Source of the DNA: an uncultured Chitinophagales bacterium
GTDB taxonomy: Bacteria; Bacteroidota; Bacteroidia; Chitinophagales; UBA2359
NCBI GenBank assembly: GCA_937927195.1
Contig: CALBCY010000245.1
Coordinates: 1-34,458 of the forward strand
Length of the DNA: 34,458 nt
Reading direction: 5' to 3'
The notes under the pieces are model-generated. The model worked only from the letters and a program-made list of their open reading frames with translations, did not search any database and was not told the origin of the DNA. Below are positions 1 to 10,300 of the stretch, in pieces. Both the position numbers and the translations under genes were made by a program. Each line of letters opens with the position of its first letter. The first letter of the stretch is position 1.

Positions 1-2
1 AT

Positions 3-941
3 TTGATTGGTGATTCAAAGTCTCAATTGGACATTTTAGTTGCCACTTCCGGCGATACGGGAGGAGCTGTAGCGCTTGGCTTTTACAATACGCCTAATAT
101 CAACGTTACGATTCTATATCCAAGCGGAAAAGTCAGTGATCTACAGGAAAAACAGCTGACAACCCTTGGCGGAAATATCAAAGCCATAGAAGTTGATGGC
201 TCATTTGATGATTGTCAAAGAATGGTGAAATCCGCTTTCTTGGACAAAGAATTAAATGAAAAATTCAATTTATCTTCTGCCAATTCAATCAATATCGCCC
301 GATTGATTCCTCAAAGCTTTTATTATGCAAGGGCATATCAACTTGTTAAAGACAAGAGTAAACCAATCGCAATGTGTGTGCCTAGCGGCAATTTTGGAAA
401 CATTTGTGCTGGATTAATCGCTAAAAAATTGGGTTTGCCTATTTCACAATTCATTGCAGCCAATAATAAAAACAATGTATTTCATAAATATGTTAATACG
501 GGTGAATACAATCCTCAGAAAACCATCTCGACCTTATCAAATGCAATGGATGTAGGAAATCCAAGCAATTTTGAAAGGATTTTAGATTTGTACGAGAACG
601 ACAATAAAGCCATCGCCAAAGATGTCTGGACCGCTTCTTATGATGATGATCAAACAAGAAAGGCCATTGTTGAAATGTACAGAAAATACGATTATGTGGC
701 CTGCCCACATACGGGTGTGGCGTATTTAGGGGCGGTTGAATTTCAAGATAACAATCCTGAATATCAGGTTATTTTTCAGGCCACTGCTCATTCTTCAAAA
801 TTCATAGATACCGTAGAGGCGGCGATTGAAGGACCAGTAGAAATTCCTGAAGCATTGAAAGTATTGCAAGACAGAAAAAAAGAAGCTGTTCAAATGTCAA
901 CAGAATTTGAAGAATTCAAAACTTATCTCTTAAAAAGGTAA
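3..941 (+). CDS. thrC: Threonine synthase, 3' part (truncated by window start)
   Basis: PLP-dependent enzyme that converts O-phosphohomoserine to threonine, the last step of threonine synthesis in the cytoplasm. The visible 312 residues hold the Gly-rich phosphate-cradle motif (ATSGDTGGAVALGF) and the long C-terminal part, including SANSINIARLIPQS, PSGNFGNICAG and CPHTGVAYLGA, all typical of bacterial ThrC. Family members are about 430 residues, so about 120 N-terminal residues, including the PLP-binding lysine, lie before the window. The reading frame is open to the left edge; the apparent TTG start at base 3 is not a real start. In many Bacteroidota thrC follows thrA and thrB, but those would be outside this window. 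No strong terminator is visible between it and the valS promoter. Confidence 0.95.
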   Translation: MIGDSKSQLDILVATSGDTGGAVALGFYNTPNINVTILYPSGKVSDLQEKQLTTLGGNIKAIEVDGSFDDCQRMVKSAFLDKELNEKFNLSSANSINIARLIPQSFYYARAYQLVKDKSKPIAMCVPSGNFGNICAGLIAKKLGLPISQFIAANNKNNVFHKYVNTGEYNPQKTISTLSNAMDVGNPSNFERILDLYENDNKAIAKDVWTASYDDDQTRKAIVEMYRKYDYVACPHTGVAYLGAVEFQDNNPEYQVIFQATAHSSKFIDTVEAAIEGPVEIPEALKVLQDRKKEAVQMSTEFEEFKTYLLKR

Positions 942-994
942 GCCACAAATTCAAGACTTAAGAGGCCAATAAACTAGAAATAAAGGAATTATAA

Positions 995-1023
995 TTGCAA
1001 CAAGTTTGTTTTTAATATTTTTG
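995..1023 (+). promoter_or_regulatory. Predicted Bacteroidota-type promoter for valS
   Basis: A -33-like TTG (995-997) and a -7 element TATTTTTG (1016-1023), a full match to TAnnTTTG, are separated by 18 bp. That fits the spacing of Bacteroides/Flavobacterium housekeeping promoters. Transcription would start near 1030 and give a leader of about 120 nt before valS. Prediction from motif match only. Confidence 0.5.
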
Positions 1024-1101
1024 CATGAAATTTTAGAATTTGCTTTAGGTTTTTGGTTTGAAATCAAATATAGTTTGTTTCAAATAGGAAGGAAACTAAA
1101 A

Positions 1102-1145
1102 ATCTAAAAGTCCAAATTTCTAAAAGTCCAAATATCTAAAAATCG
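1102..1145 (+). repeat. 16-bp tandem repeat in the valS leader
   Basis: Two full copies, ATCTAAAAGTCCAAAT (1102-1117) and TTCTAAAAGTCCAAAT (1118-1133), are followed by a partial third copy, ATCTAAAAATC (1134-1144). The array ends 5 bp before the valS ATG at 1150, so it forms the A-rich translation-initiation region. No Shine-Dalgarno-like sequence is present, as is usual in Bacteroidota. Confidence 0.85.
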
Positions 1146-1149
1146 TACT

Positions 1150-3765
1150 ATGGAAATCAATAAGCAATATCAATCCAAAGAGGTTGAAGAAAAATGGTAT
1201 AAGATCTGGAAAGAACAAGGTGCTTTCAGATCAATTCCTGACGATAGACCTTCCTATTCAATCGTCATACCTCCTCCGAATGTAACAGGTGTTTTGCACA
1301 TGGGACATATTTTGAACAATACCATTCAAGATTTATTGATTCGACGTGCTCGGATGAAAGGGTTCAATGCCTGTTGGGTTCCAGGAACGGATCATGCCTC
1401 CATTGCAACCGAAGCCAAAGTCGTTAAGAAACTTAAGGAAGAAGGAAAAACCAAATGGGAAATCGGAAGAGAAGCCTTTTTGGAAGAAGCTTTTGCTTGG
1501 AAGGAAAAGTATGGTGGGATCATCTTAAACCAATTAGAAAAATTGGGCTGTTCTTGTGATTGGGAAAGAACTCGTTTCACCAATGAACCGAAATTAGCTG
1601 AATACGTTATCAAGGTTTTTGTTGATTTATACAAAAAAGATAAACTCTATAAGGGATATAGAATGACCAATTGGGATCCTGAAGCAAAAACAGTGGTTTC
1701 TGATGAGGAGGTTTATCACAAAGAAAAAAGAAGTAAACTTTACCATGTTCGATACAAACTAGTAGATCAGGAAGGATACATTACCATCGCTACCACTCGA
1801 CCGGAAACCATTTTGGGTGATACCGCAATCTGTTTCAATCCAGAAGACGATCGTTACAAGCATTTGAAAGGTGCAAAGGTTTTGGTTCCAATGATCAATC
1901 GTGAAATTCCTTTGATTTTTGATGAGTATGTAGATATGGAGTTTGGAACAGGCGCTTTGAAAATAACTCCTGCACATGATCCAAACGATTTCGAATTGGG
2001 GAAGAAACACAATTTGGAGACCATCAACATTTTCACCGATGATGCCAAGCTGAATGAAGCAGCTCAATTGTTTATTGGAGAAGATCGTTTCAAAGCTAGA
2101 AAGTCCGTTGTTGCTCTTTTGACAGAACAAGAACATTTGGTGGAGGTTGAAGAGATCGACAATAAATTGGGTTATTCAGAGAGAACGCATGTTGTTATTG
2201 AACCAAGATTGACGGAGCAGTGGTTTGTTAAAATGAAAGATCTTGCTCAGCCAGCTATTGATTCCGTAAAAGACAATACGATAAAATTTTATCCCGATCA
2301 CCAGAAAAATACTTACTTCCACTGGATGGAAAATGTGAGAGATTGGTGTATATCCAGACAGCTTTGGTGGGGACAGAGAATTCCAGCATATTATTTGGCT
2401 GATGGCAGTGTGTTTGTAGCTGAAACTGCAGAATTAGCCCTAGAAGAAGCAAAGGCCAAAACTGGGAATAATTCTTTGACGGCAGCCGATTTAAGGCAAG
2501 ATGAAGATGTTGTTGATACATGGTTCTCTTCTTGGTTGTGGCCCATTTCAGTATTCAATGGATTCGACGATCCGACAGAATTGAATTACTATTACCCAAC
2601 CAAGGTTGTGGTAACTGGAGCCGACATTATTTTCTTCTGGGTGGCTAGAATGATTATGGCAGGCTACGAATGGGAAGATAAAAAACCATTTGACGATGTG
2701 TATTTTACTGGAATGGTGCGTGATCCGCAAAGAAGAAAAATGTCCAAATCGCTTGGAAATTCGCCAGAGCCTTTAGACTTGATTGCCAAATATGGTGCCG
2801 ATGGTGTTAGGGTAGGGATGTTGCTTTGTTCTCCAGCTGGAGGAGACTTGTTGTTCAAAGAGGAGCTTTGTGAACAAGGAAGAAATTTCAGCAATAAGAT
2901 ATGGAATGCCTTAAGGTTGGTAAAAGGTTGGGAAGTAAATTCGGGTGAAAGGAATGAGGCCAATCAACCAGCAATAATTTGGTTTGAGAATAAGATGAAT
3001 CAGGTTTTAGAAACCTTGGAAAACCAATTTAGCCAATATAGAATTTCTGAAGCTTTGAAAACCATTTATTCATTTATTTGGCAAGACTTCTGTTCGGATT
3101 ACCTTGAAATGATAAAGCCTGCTTACGGTTCGCCGATAGATGAACATACTTATAATCATACTGTTGACTTTTTTGAGAAGCTTTTAAGGATTGTACATCC
3201 ATTCATTCCATTTGTTTCTGAAGAAATTTACCAACTTTTAGCGGATAGAGCTGAGGGCGAATTTATCAATTTTTCTTCTTGTCCTGAAATGGGAACTTAC
3301 TCGAAAGAGGAAATTCAAAAAGGGGAAAAAGCCAAAGCTATCATTACCAATGTAATGAACATTAGGAATAAAAATGGCTTGAGTCCAAAAGAACCATTGG
3401 CTGCGTTTGCTTCTGCAGCGATGGAAGATTATAAAGACTTTTTACCAATCATAGTTAAGCGTTCCAACTTGAGCAGTCTTGAGTTTGGGCAAAGCAATGT
3501 GCCCAATACGGTTTCTTTCATCGTAGACAATGATGAATTTTATGTTGAAACCGGTATTGAGATAAACGTTGAAGAGGAAAAAGCCAGGCTTGAATCAGAA
3601 TTGGAGTATGCAAATGGTTTCAAGGTCAAAACGGAAAAGAAACTTCAAAATGAACGTTTTGTAAGCAATGCACCTGAAGCTGTTGTCAACAGTGAAAAAC
3701 AAAAGCTGGCAGATGCAGTTGAAAAGATAAAAATTTTAGAAGATAGTTTAGCAAAACTAAATTAA
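1150..3765 (+). CDS. valS: Valine--tRNA ligase
   Basis: Class I aminoacyl-tRNA synthetase that charges tRNA-Val in the cytoplasm. The 871-residue length is normal for bacterial ValS. The HIGH-type signature is HMGH at residues 50-53 within PPPNVTGVLHMGH. The CP1 editing domain (about residues 190-350) carries TTRPETILGDTA, used to hydrolyse mischarged Thr-tRNA. The KMSKS loop is exact at residues 530-534. The anticodon-binding helical domain follows, and the last ~65 residues form the charged coiled-coil arm that contacts tRNA. The ATG at 1150 begins MEINKQYQSKEVEEKWY, the usual N-terminus. It has its own predicted promoter and a strong terminator, so it is probably monocistronic. Confidence 0.98.
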   Translation: MEINKQYQSKEVEEKWYKIWKEQGAFRSIPDDRPSYSIVIPPPNVTGVLHMGHILNNTIQDLLIRRARMKGFNACWVPGTDHASIATEAKVVKKLKEEGKTKWEIGREAFLEEAFAWKEKYGGIILNQLEKLGCSCDWERTRFTNEPKLAEYVIKVFVDLYKKDKLYKGYRMTNWDPEAKTVVSDEEVYHKEKRSKLYHVRYKLVDQEGYITIATTRPETILGDTAICFNPEDDRYKHLKGAKVLVPMINREIPLIFDEYVDMEFGTGALKITPAHDPNDFELGKKHNLETINIFTDDAKLNEAAQLFIGEDRFKARKSVVALLTEQEHLVEVEEIDNKLGYSERTHVVIEPRLTEQWFVKMKDLAQPAIDSVKDNTIKFYPDHQKNTYFHWMENVRDWCISRQLWWGQRIPAYYLADGSVFVAETAELALEEAKAKTGNNSLTAADLRQDEDVVDTWFSSWLWPISVFNGFDDPTELNYYYPTKVVVTGADIIFFWVARMIMAGYEWEDKKPFDDVYFTGMVRDPQRRKMSKSLGNSPEPLDLIAKYGADGVRVGMLLCSPAGGDLLFKEELCEQGRNFSNKIWNALRLVKGWEVNSGERNEANQPAIIWFENKMNQVLETLENQFSQYRISEALKTIYSFIWQDFCSDYLEMIKPAYGSPIDEHTYNHTVDFFEKLLRIVHPFIPFVSEEIYQLLADRAEGEFINFSSCPEMGTYSKEEIQKGEKAKAIITNVMNIRNKNGLSPKEPLAAFASAAMEDYKDFLPIIVKRSNLSSLEFGQSNVPNTVSFIVDNDEFYVETGIEINVEEEKARLESELEYANGFKVKTEKKLQNERFVSNAPEAVVNSEKQKLADAVEKIKILEDSLAKLN

Positions 3766-3857
3766 AGGTTTTGCTTCAATTTGGTTTACTTTTTCCCGAT
3801 TTGGGAAATTTTTTATTGGTTGTATAGGCTTTACAAATAAGCTTTAAATTTAAACTT

Positions 3858-3889
3858 AAAATCAGGATCGAAGATCCTGATTTTTTTTT
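3858..3889 (+). terminator. Rho-independent terminator of valS
   Basis: Perfect 9-bp stem ATCAGGATC (3861-3869) / GATCCTGAT (3873-3881) with loop GAA, extended by flanking AAA/TTT pairs and followed by a run of T to 3889. It lies about 95 bp after the valS stop. Confidence 0.92.
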
Positions 3890-4328
3890 AGCTTTTGCAC
3901 AATAAAATTGTTTCACAACTATCAGATACTGAAACAAAATTGCTTCTAGATAGTATATTAAAGGTATTAGGATATTCTCCTAATTTGATACATGCGTACA
4001 TAATCCTTTCGTTGGCTTTAATTACCTGATTAATAACTAAGTAATAATTTCTTTATTTTGAGATTTTACTGTTTTATTAAATTTGGCCTAAGATATTTAT
4101 GCCAGATTCCCCTTTTCGGTAAATAAAACATTCATTGTTTTTTGATTTTTTTGCTCTCTCCCAAATTAATTAATAATTCATAATGGAAACCTTTGAACTG
4201 TTGGAAACAACCTTTCAATGGATATAATAATTGATTTTAAAACAGTCAATGTTATATTGTATGCTATTTTTTTTAGCACACCTATGGCATTGACTATTTG
4301 AGGAAGAATAAAATAATGCCGTATACTT
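3890..4328. other. Non-coding spacer before the first giant surface-protein gene
   Basis: About 440 bp of AT-rich DNA without a credible gene. It holds a perfect 7-bp inverted repeat, ATTAGGA tattc TCCTAAT (3966-3984), and a long imperfect hairpin just upstream of the next gene. I found no full TTG-N17-23-TAnnTTTG promoter. The minus-strand frame at 4178-4417 overlaps the start of the giant gene and looks like chance. Confidence 0.6.
4241..4298 (+). promoter_or_regulatory. Imperfect two-part hairpin in the leader of the first giant gene
   Basis: The outer arms AGTCAATG (4244-4251) and CATTGACT (4288-4295) are perfectly complementary, and pairing continues outward with one mismatch. Inside lies a second small stem, TGCTA (4262-4266) / TAGCA (4274-4278), around a T-rich loop. 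The structure ends 30 bp before the ATG at 4329. It could be an RNA leader element or a DNA-binding site; no known family is recognised. Confidence 0.4.
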
Positions 4329-7300
4329 ATGAAAAATCTATTTAAGTTTTTCAGATTGAGTTTTTTCTTATCTATGATGTCCTTTGTGACCTCTATGTCT
4401 TTAGACGCAGCAACCATTAGTGGTTATGTCTATGAAGACGAAAGCAATTCCTGCTCTTACGATGCAGGATATGCAGGCTTAGAGGACATCTTGATAACCC
4501 TTCTCGGTCCCAGTGGATTCAAAATTGAATTAGCGACGGATGCAGATGGTTATTATAGTTTCGATGAAATTCCATCTGGTGTCTACACAGTTTCCACAGG
4601 CGATGTTCCTGCTGGTTACAGTCTTGTTGGTCAATCAGTTTATCCTTTTACAGTAGAATCGGATGTTGACGATCAATCTTTTCATTTTTGCTCTATTGCT
4701 TCTAATTTATTAGGAGAAATTTTGGGTTCTGTCATTTGGGAATCCGTAGATTGTAACAATCTCATCACTGCTGGTGAAGATGGTTTTCAAGGGGTTCCAA
4801 TCTATCTTTATGACAACAATGACAACATTGTTTCTGTAGCAACATCTGATGCTTCAGGAAATTTCCAATTCAATGATTTGTATCAGGGAAATTATGTAGT
4901 GTCAATGCAGGTATTGGAGGATTACTTTACTCCTGGTCAAGGTTCTTACAACATTACCTTAATTGGAGATGCACCTTCTGCAGGTATTTCATTCATTATT
5001 TGCGAAATCCCTGATGTATTACCAAATCCAGATGATGAGCAAGAGGATCAGGAGGACAACAATACTGTGCCTTGTGATGATGATCTTGCAGAAATATCGG
5101 GATATGCATTCATTGATTTAAATGGAGATTGTATAAACGACTTAAATGAATCCGGATTAGCGGATGTAGTTATTTCACTGTTTGGACCTGATGGTTTCAA
5201 AATGGAAACTACTTGTGATGAAGACGGTCATTATTCTTTTGGGACGCTTCCTGCAGGTTCTTACACAGTTGAAGTAAGTAGCATAAATGATGAGTACACT
5301 TTAGTGTCATTGCCTGGAGCTGCTATTGTTTTAGATCCTTGCGAAGTTATTGAGGATGTCAATTTCTGTTATGGAAATGCTGACGATCTAGGTTGTATCA
5401 AAGGTTTTGTCTTTAGTGATGCAAATGCTGATGGTCTTTATGACAACGATGAAACTGAGTTGGAAGGAATAAGCATATACCTAATTGATGCTGACAATAA
5501 TTTTTACATTATAAATACTGCAGCTGATGGGTCTTTTGAATTTTCTGATTTAACTCCAGGTTCCTATACCGTTCAGGTTGGCAATCTTTCAGCGTTTAAT
5601 TCTTTGACTACAACTGGCGAATTTGATGTAGAGGTGATCACAGGAGATTGTTACATCCTTCCTAGTATCGGCATTGGTCAAGATTGTGATGGAGAATCTG
5701 GTGTAATAAGCGGATATGCATTTTTGGACAGTAATGGCAATTGTATCTTTGAAAGTGAAGATGGTGGAATTGAAGGTTATGAAGTTAATTTGTTTGGTCC
5801 TGATGGATTTAAATTAACTACCTATACTGATGAAACAGGATACTACGAGTTTACTGGTCTAAATGCTGGATATTTTTCTGTTCATATTGGTGACAATACT
5901 GATTCATGGGAATTGGTTTCGCTTCCAATTGTAACGATTAGTATTGAGGATTGTGAAAGCTATTCCAATGCCAATTTCTGCTACATTGGAGAAGAAGAAA
6001 TAGGAAGTATTGCAGGTTTGATATTTATAGATACAAATGGGGACGGAGTGTATGATGCTGATGAAGGCGAATATGAAGGCCTTACATTGATATTGACAGA
6101 CTCTTTTGGTAATTCTACACTGGTTGTTTCTGATTCAGATGGTACCTTCGATTTTTCTGGCTTGCCAGCAGGTGATTACACGGTGGAAGTTACAAATGTA
6201 CCAGAAGGTTATGAATTAACGAGTCCTGAAAGTTTCGATATTACTTTAGCAGCTGGTGAAGCGGCTATTCTACCTGAAATTGGTCTTAGACCAATTTGCG
6301 ATGGTTTTGTGGGTTCTATAAGTGGTTATGCTTATGCTGATCTTGCAAGTGATTGTACAATGGATACAGAAGATTTGGGCTTAGCAGGTATTGAAATTGA
6401 ACTTTACGGTCCAGACGGATTAAAAATAGTAGTTACAACTAATGAGAATGGATACTACGAATTTACTGGTCTTGAAGCTGGAATGTACACTGTTGCATTA
6501 GGTAGTGAAGCAGCTGGTTATATTCCTGGAAGTACGACTTTTTATGCTTTGACACTTTTGGTTTGTGAAGAGTATCAAATGGCTAATTTCTGTTTTTATC
6601 CAGCACAAGAATTAGGAATTATTAAAGGTTCAGTTTTTGAAGATTCAAACGGAAACGCTTTGTTCGATGACGAAGAATCTGGATTGACTGGAATCACTGT
6701 TTACCTTTATGATTCAAACAACAATATAATTGGATTCCAAAATACCAATGAAAACGGAGAATATCAATTTGATGATTTACCAGCTGGGAACTACACTGTT
6801 CAAGTTGGTGACGGTCCTGATTCATACACTATTACAACAGATGGAACGGAGATCGTGGGCTTAGATTCAGGCATTACCTATGAAGTTTATCCTTTCGGTT
6901 TTGCACCACCTGTAATTGAAGAATTAGGCAGTATCTGGGGTTATGTATTTCATGACCAAGGGGACGATTGTTTGTATGCAAATGATCCAGGTTTAGAAGG
7001 AATTGAAGTAAGTCTTTATGGCCCAGACGGTTTTAAAATAGTAACTTATACAGAGGCAGATGGTTCTTACCATTTTGAAGACATTCCTGCTGGATTGTAT
7101 AGCGTAGTGGTTGGTGAGGTTCCAGACGGATACATTCTTAATGGCTTGGAATACATCACTATTTCTTTAGAGGCTGGTGAGCATGCAGACAACATTAATT
7201 TCTGTTACAACATGGAAGTGGAATTGGGTTCTATTGCAGGTCATGTTTTTTATGATGCAAATGGAGACGGAATTTGTGATGATTTTGAATCTTTCATGTC

Positions 7301-10300
7301 AGGCGTTTCAGTTCTTCTTTATGATGATAATTCCAATATAGTTGGAGTTGCAACCACAGATCAAAATGGGGCCTTTATTTTTGAAGACCTTCCTGCAGGA
7401 AATTATACTGTAGAAGTAGGAAATGGTCCTTTAGGAAGCATTCTTACAACCGATGCTTCTTTTGAAGTGAGCCTTGGAGAAGGAGAAAACGTTGCAGACA
7501 TTAAATTTGGATTTGTAATTGAGCAAGAGCCTGAATTGGCTAGCCTTTGGGGATTTGCTTATGTAGAACAAGATGGAGTTTGTAACCACGATGCCAACGA
7601 TGCTGGTTTGGAGGGAATTCTAATCACATTAGTTGGAGAAAATGGTTTGGCTCTTACAACATTCACAGATGCAACAGGTGCTTATCACTTCGAGGATATT
7701 CCTGCTGGACCCTATACGGTTTTGGTTGGATTAACACCTAACGGTTACAACTTAATCAGCGGTGAATCAATTTCTGTTGATTTGGAACCAGGTGAGCATT
7801 TAATGGATGTGAATTTCTGCTTTGAAGCTGAAATCGTTCAACCAGTATTGGCAAGTATTTGGGGTAATGTATATGTCATTACTGATGGCAATTGTACCAA
7901 CAATGCTGGCGATCCAACATTAGAAAATATTTTGGTAAACCTTACAGATGCTTCTGGTTTTGTACTTAGTACATTTACTGCAGCAGATGGTTCTTACCAT
8001 TTTGAAAATATTCAAGCAGGAAACTATACAATTTCTGTAGGCGATGCAGGTGGATATACTTTGGTAAGTCCAAATGATTTGCCTGTTAGCGTTGCTGCTG
8101 GCGAACACCTTGAAAACGTGAACTTCTGCTTTGAAGCGATCATAGTTCTACCAGATCCATCTAGTATCTGGGGTTATGTTCATGTCGTTCCAGACGGTAA
8201 TTGCAATTACAATCCTGCAGATCCTGCCTTGGAGAATATCCTTGTGAATCTTACTGATGCATCTGGTTTTGTATTGAGTACTTTTACGGATGCAAACGGA
8301 GCTTATCACTTTGAAAACATCGCTGCTGGAAACTATACAGTTTCAGTCGGAGATGCTTCAGGTTATTCTTTAGTTAGTCCAAATGATCTTACAGTTAGTA
8401 TTGCAGTTGGTGAGCATCTTGAAAATGTAAACTTCTGTTTTGAAGAAAATATCGTTCCACCACTACAAGCTAGTGTTTGGGGACATGTATTTGTCGATCC
8501 TGATGGGAACTGCACATACAATGGAAATGACCAGGGACTGAACAACATTCTTGTTACTTTAACAGATGCTTCTGGTTTTGTTTTGAGTACAGTAACTTCT
8601 GCTGATGGTTCTTACCACTTTGAAGATGTTACTCCTGGATACTATACAGTTTCAGTAGGCGATGCTCCTGGTTATATTCTAGTCAGTGTTGGTAACTTGC
8701 CTATTAGCTTAGCTTCAGGTGAACACCTAGACAATGTAAACTTCTGTTATGAAGCTGAACCAGTAATCCTCAATGGAGGCTTGAGTGGTCAAGTCTTCCT
8801 TGATGAGAATGGCAATGGAATCTGCGAATTAAACGAAGCAGGAATTTATGGTACTTCAGTACAATTGCTTGATGCTTCAGGCAATGTAATTAGTATTGCC
8901 TTTACAGACTCAAATGGAGAATATGTATTTAACAATCTTCCTGCTGGTACTTATTCTGTTGTTGTAGGTTCAGGACCTGATGGTACTGAATTGACAACAG
9001 CTGGATCATTTACTTATAACCTGGGTCAAGGCGAGTTTATTACTGAAATAAAATTCGGATTTACAGATTCTGGAGAGTGTGCTTCTTATACGCAATGTTT
9101 TGATCAAACAGCTTGCACAGAAGCACAAACAAGTATTGAGCTTTGTCCAAATTGGTGTTGTGACGGAACTGCTGTAATAATAGATGTTGTTTCAAACTTT
9201 GACTGTGGCATTCAAATTCTTCCTAACGGTTGTGTGGTATATACACCACTTCCGGGAATGGAGGTTGTCGGATACGATTATGTTAACATGACTGCCCAAG
9301 ATTCAGATGGCAACTGTTATACCTTACACTATGAAATTACAATAGGTAATTGCAATCCTGTAGTTTGCAGTCCTTCGGCTGGAAACATTCAAATCGTTAA
9401 TTCGACAGTTTGTGAATGGGACAATGTGGAAGTTTATTTAGCCGGTGGACAATACGTTCCAGACGGATTTACAAAGTCATACTTAATGACCAATCCTTAC
9501 AGTGGACAAATTATTCAAACCAGTACTACTGGCAACCTTTCAGGTGTACCTCAAGGTTACTATGAAATTTACTGTGTAGTTTTCAATCCATCAGAAGTTA
9601 ATATTTCAAACTATGCTTACATCAATGATTTACAAGCTGCATTCCAAGATAATGGCGGTCCTTACTGTGGTGATCTTGGACAATTTCCAGCAGAATTTAA
9701 TTCAGAAAATTGCTGCCAAGCTCAAGTTTGCAATCTATATACTACGACAATTGTACACTGTATTGGAAGCTCGATTACTGCAAGCGCAGAAACTCAAGCA
9801 ATTATACCTACAGGTTATGTAGATGCATTTATTTTAGCAAATGTGAATGGTCAAATTCTTGAAATTTCAAGCAGCCCCACCTTTGTTCCAAATGCTGCAG
9901 GTCTATTCTCTATCCACCACCTAGTTTACAATCCTGCAAACTTCAACCCAAGTTCTGCATCAACAATCACTGGTTTAAACAATTTGTTAAACCAAGGTGG
10001 AGGTTCTATTTGTGCTTCTCTTGAATTAGATGGTGCTCAATTTATCATAGAAGAATGTGATGATCCGGACCCAGTATGTCAACCAGAAGTAATCAGTGAT
10101 TGCATTCCTGCTTTGACTCCATTGGTAATCTGTCCTGAGTTCTGCACACTATATGGCCCAATCACAATAACAGATGTTCACACAACTTTCGATTGTGGCA
10201 TTCAAATCCAAGATCCAGGTTGTGTAGTTTATACAGCATTGCCATTGTTCAGTGGTTTGGAAACTTTACAAATTACTGCTTGTATGTCAAACGGAATTTG

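Noticed and set aside
4178..4417. 79-codon minus-strand frame across the start of the first giant gene
   Set aside because: Overlaps the signal-peptide region and leader hairpin; composition looks like chance AT-rich coding.
9613..9822. Forward frame inside the first giant gene
   Set aside because: Out-of-frame shadow of a long, well-supported coding region.
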